DNA from: Aphelocoma coerulescens
Lineage: Eukaryota > Chordata > Aves > Passeriformes > Corvidae
NCBI RefSeq assembly: GCF_041296385.1
Contig: NC_091023.1
Location: 4,898,924-4,962,923 of the forward strand
Reading direction: 5' to 3'
DNA: 64,000 nucleotides
Made by a program: the position numbers and the translations under genes. Shown here piece after piece: positions 60,846 to 64,000 of this stretch. Below the pieces are notes generated by a model. It saw nothing but the letters and a program-made list of their open reading frames with translations. It did no database searches and was not told where the DNA came from. The number at the start of each line of letters is the position of its first letter. Within the stretch, counting starts at the first letter, position 1.

Positions 60846-61156
60846 GAGGGGCAGCAGAGGAGCAGGCACTGATCTCTGCTCTCTGGTGACCAGTGATAGG
60901 ACCCACAGGGATGGCCTGAAGCTGTGTCAGGGCAGGTTTAGGTTCAATATCAGGAAAAGGTTCTTTCCCCAGAGGGTGGTTGGGCACCGAACAGGCTCCC
61001 TAGGATCACGGCCCCAAGGCTGCCAGAGCTCAAGGAACGTTTGGACAACACTCTCGGACACAGGATGGGATTCTTGGGGTGTCTGTGCAGGGCCAGGAGT
61101 TGGACTTTGGTGATCTTTGTGTGTCACTTCCAACTCAGGACATTCTATGATTCTCT
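60846..61156 (+). mobile_element. CR1 LINE 3' end, plus orientation
   Basis: It runs from GAGGGGCAGCAGAGGAGCAG through CTCTGGTGACCAGTGATAGG and GGCCTGAAGCTGTGTCAGG. It continues through GGTTCTTTCCCCAGAGGGTGG and ends in the diagnostic tail ATTCTATGATTCTCTG. It is a 5'-truncated, non-coding 3' fragment of bird type, antisense to ARHGEF4. Confidence 0.93.
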
Positions 61157-61159
61157 GAA

Positions 61160-61216
61160 TATATTTATCCATGATCTGGATGAGGGGATTGAGAGCACCC
61201 TCAGTAATTTAGAGGT
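61160..61216 (+). mobile_element. CR1 reverse-transcriptase remnant
   Basis: Immediately after the CR1 tail, the plus strand encodes DLDEGIESTLSNL. This matches the DLDEGIE-CTLSKFADD block I know from CR1 reverse transcriptases. The match fades after about 57 bases. It is a second, older CR1 piece abutting the first. Confidence 0.65.
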
Positions 61217-64000
61217 TTTGGCTTTTTAACATAAAGCAGTGACAACAAGAGTAGGGAGGAGAGTGAATGTAAAAGTGTATTTTTCCAAACTTGGCTATCA
61301 GACTTCAGCTCCAGAAGAGCAGCTGGGCCGTGGGTGACAGCGGGTGTAGCTCACAAAAAAGCTCTGCTGCTCCTTTGGGCAATCTGCCTGCACACAGCCC
61401 ATCCATTTGCTTTAGGACTTCAGGGACTGGTGCCTGTGCAGACCACAAACTGAGCCCAGCTCCTCCTGCTGCAGGGAGGGAGAGGTAACAGGGTGAGGGG
61501 GTGGCTGGAGCCAAGCACCTGGGTTCCCCCGTAGAGAGGAGCTGATTGAATACTCTGATCTCACTCGCAGTGCTGGACACTCACCTGCACTTAGGTGAGC
61601 CCCACACCAGGTGACAGCAGCTGCTGCCATGCCCTTCTGCATTACACATCCCTGCAGGAAGGGATGGCTGTTGCTCAGGAAGTGGGCATAAGCTGGTAAA
61701 CCTTTGGAAGAGTGGCATCCAGCAGACTTTTCAACATCCAAACTGTGACCAGCACATACAGAACCTGGCTCTTTCTCAGACAAAATACCTTTGCTCTGTG
61801 CTTAAATAGCCTGGATCAGTGCTCCAAGTACGATGTGGAGGCTGGCACACACACTGTGGCCATTACCAGAGAGAGAGTTCCTCCAGCCTTGAGATGATCA
61901 CACAAACGAGCACTGATGATGTGAAGGCATTAAAACCACACAGTACCAAGCTGTCACATCTTGGTAACTAGATGAGAAGACAAGAGACCAAGCCTGACCT
62001 AGCGTTAACAGCACATAGGGCTGATACACTCAGCTCACAGAGCCACATGGTTCTACTCAGAGTCACTGAAAGCCAAGGGGCTGAGTAGAGAATCCTCAGC
62101 TGGTATTTTAGTCCATACATTAATATTAATACCTTAAATTTTCCCTATTGAGCAACAGCCATGCTGTGGACATGATTTGCAAAATACAGGAAGTCACAAC
62201 TCTGGGATAACCAGCCTGGCCAAATAGGCAGGCAAGACACTGCCAGTTCTCGTGCAAAGGAATAAATAAAAAAAATACACCTGAACAACAGGCCAGGATT
62301 TGTTTAACTGACAACAAACATCATGTTTCTAGGGTGGAATGATCTATCTGGACTAAAGCATAAAATAAAGAGCAAAAAAATATTTCATCTGTTCTTGGGA
62401 TTATCTCAATTAATTTAATACAGCAGCACTCAACACACCTTCATGTGTTCAGGCTGACAGGCTCTGCCTGGTCCCCTCCCTGCCCTGCTTCCTCCTGTGC
62501 TGGTACCCTGGGGTGGGCAGGGGCAGACCTGGATGCTGAGCAGTGCTCAGGGATCACCGTGGGCCGGGCTCTGCTTCTCTTTGCCCCCAGTTCAGGCTGT
62601 CCCTTATGCTGCTATTTTCCATTGTATCCAGTCCAACTCCTAGGCTGGTACAAAAATACCAAATACACCCAGTGAAACAGCCCCTTTCCCAGAGCAGGTA
62701 CTGTTGGGTAACTCTGAGCCAGGACTGGCATTTCCATGGCACAGGAGCACCTACGGTGCCACACATCACTGCAGCAAGGAGAGCTGCCCAGCTGGGGTCA
62801 GAGCACTGCCCCATCCTGCCCGGGGGCCAAGCTGCTACAGGAAAGAGGGTCAGGACTCTCCCTGCCCAGGGAGGACCAAACACCAGAAGATAAAAGGGTT
62901 TTGGCAAAATGTGTTCAAGGTGGCACAATCAAGCTCTGCTGAGGGAGCTGCTTGGCTTCCAGAGGAGCAGGGATGGAAGGTAATGCTCACCATTGCCAAA
63001 CACGGCACCTCCTCGGCTCAAAAGGCTCAGCTCACCACACGTTTGATCTTTGCAATTAAAGCAAGGTTTGAAAAACAACTACTAATTTTCATATGAAATA
63101 ACATTTATGTGCTGGCTTTGTAATGTCAAGGACAACTCAGTAGGTGTTCTTGAAGAGGCCCAAACAAGTGCAGAGAAAAGTTAGAAGACAGAATGCAAAC
63201 CAGCCACCCCACAGCTGCTCTAGCTCCTGCAGCTGGCAGTGGGGAAAACAATCAGAAATCAACATTTTTCTTTGTTTATAAAATCATTTAACTTTGTAGA
63301 CAGCAGCATTTGCAACCCAAAGGCAGCACTAACACAGATGCTTTGAATCTGAAAATCGAGGGCAGCTCTGCTACTGCCCTGGCCTTTCTGTGTCCCCACT
63401 GCAGCCCCAGGCTCCTGTTCCAGCCCTCCCCGCTGCGAGGGGAAGGTGCTGGGACAGCTCCTCCCGTGGCACAGATGGAGGGGGAGGATCAATTCATGGC
63501 TCCTCCGAGCAGTGTCTACACAGAGGCTGCCAAGGAGGAGATGCAGCCAGGGCTGTTGCACAGAGCTGCCCCAAATCAAGTCCATTACATGTGGGCAAAC
63601 AGATCTGGCATGTCAAGGCCCATTCTATGGGCTTGTTTGCGTTGCAGCTACTTGGTCCCTGTCTGTCTCAGGCTGGACACCTTGACAGAATTACGTTGTG
63701 TGTCCTGGTCTTGTTCTGACAGGACCTCCAGGCAATACTAACAGAGATGAAAGATCTCAGCAATTTACAGGAGTGATGAGGATGCCTTTAGGAAATATTT
63801 ATCTTTGAGCTAGTTGTTTCTATTTGAATAAAATTTGAATAGCTTTCTCTTGACAATGCCAAGTACAGCAGATCATGCAGAGCTAAAAAATAAACCCAGG
63901 AGCATCAAAAGAACTGGGAAAAGGGAAGTTCAGGAAGAGGGTGCCAATAGAATGGAATTTATTTTTCAGCTCTGTGACCCTAAAACAGACATGTTCCACA

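Larger units (their letters stand above)
58977..64000 (-). other. ARHGEF4: ARHGEF4 upstream intron, continues beyond the window
   Basis: The SH3 exon starts in phase 0 after CTGCCCACAG, so at least one upstream coding exon must exist. I found no match for the expected preceding segment (acidic, His/Ser-rich, ending near LAINE in mammals) in these 5 kb. The region carries a CR1 3' end (60,846-61,156) and a second CR1 fragment next to it. A plus-strand 143-codon open frame at 63,310-63,741 is GC-rich and unrecognised. Confidence 0.7.

Noticed and set aside
1..64000. CRISPR arrays, operons, phage or bacterial defence systems, tRNA or rRNA genes
   Set aside because: The window is vertebrate intron-exon DNA. 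No regularly spaced repeats, polycistronic genes or cloverleaf-type sequence was seen.

Overview
The window is vertebrate nuclear DNA and almost certainly avian. It holds two multi-exon genes with GT-AG introns, one CpG-island promoter, two CR1 retrotransposon 3' ends of bird type (one ends in the ATTCTATG-type octamer) and one solo LTR. Nothing looks prokaryotic, viral-genomic or organellar. The species cannot be fixed from this sequence. The LTR hints at a songbird, but that is an impression only.

Layout. 1-16,500: AT-rich sequence with no supportable gene, containing one minus-strand solo LTR (about 4,972-5,306). 16,540-17,300: CpG-island promoter with paired CACGTG boxes and a fused ETS/CRE element, followed by non-coding exon 1 of FAM168B. 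23,493-33,758: the five coding exons of FAM168B on the plus strand, giving a complete 195-residue protein. 33,759-36,202: a probable intron inside the 3' untranslated region. 36,203 to about 40,075: the likely terminal 3'UTR exon with three AATAAA signals. 40,080-47,690: intergenic space with one unexplained minus-strand exon-like open segment (about 43,303-43,526). 48,315-58,976: nine minus-strand coding exons of ARHGEF4 (ASEF), covering SH3, DH, PH and the C-terminal tail through the stop codon. 58,977-64,000: upstream ARHGEF4 intron sequence with CR1 fragments. The N-terminal APC-binding part of ARHGEF4 must lie beyond the right edge.

The two genes converge tail to tail. As I recall it, this is also the ARHGEF4-FAM168B arrangement on human chromosome 2q21, so the locus looks like conserved synteny and not a new system. 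FAM168B (MANI) is a small Pro/Tyr-rich neuronal membrane-associated protein. ARHGEF4 is an APC-regulated exchange factor for Rac1/Cdc42. Both bear on neurite and cytoskeletal behaviour, but nothing here shows that they act together.

The coding exons were joined by hand. Every junction keeps frame and has GT/AG, so confidence in the two coding sequences is high. UTR ends, transcription starts and repeat boundaries are approximate. I found no undescribed system. The least explained items are the minus-strand exon-like segment near 43.4 kb and the juxtaposed AG|GTAAGT splice motif at 34,210 inside the FAM168B 3'UTR intron.
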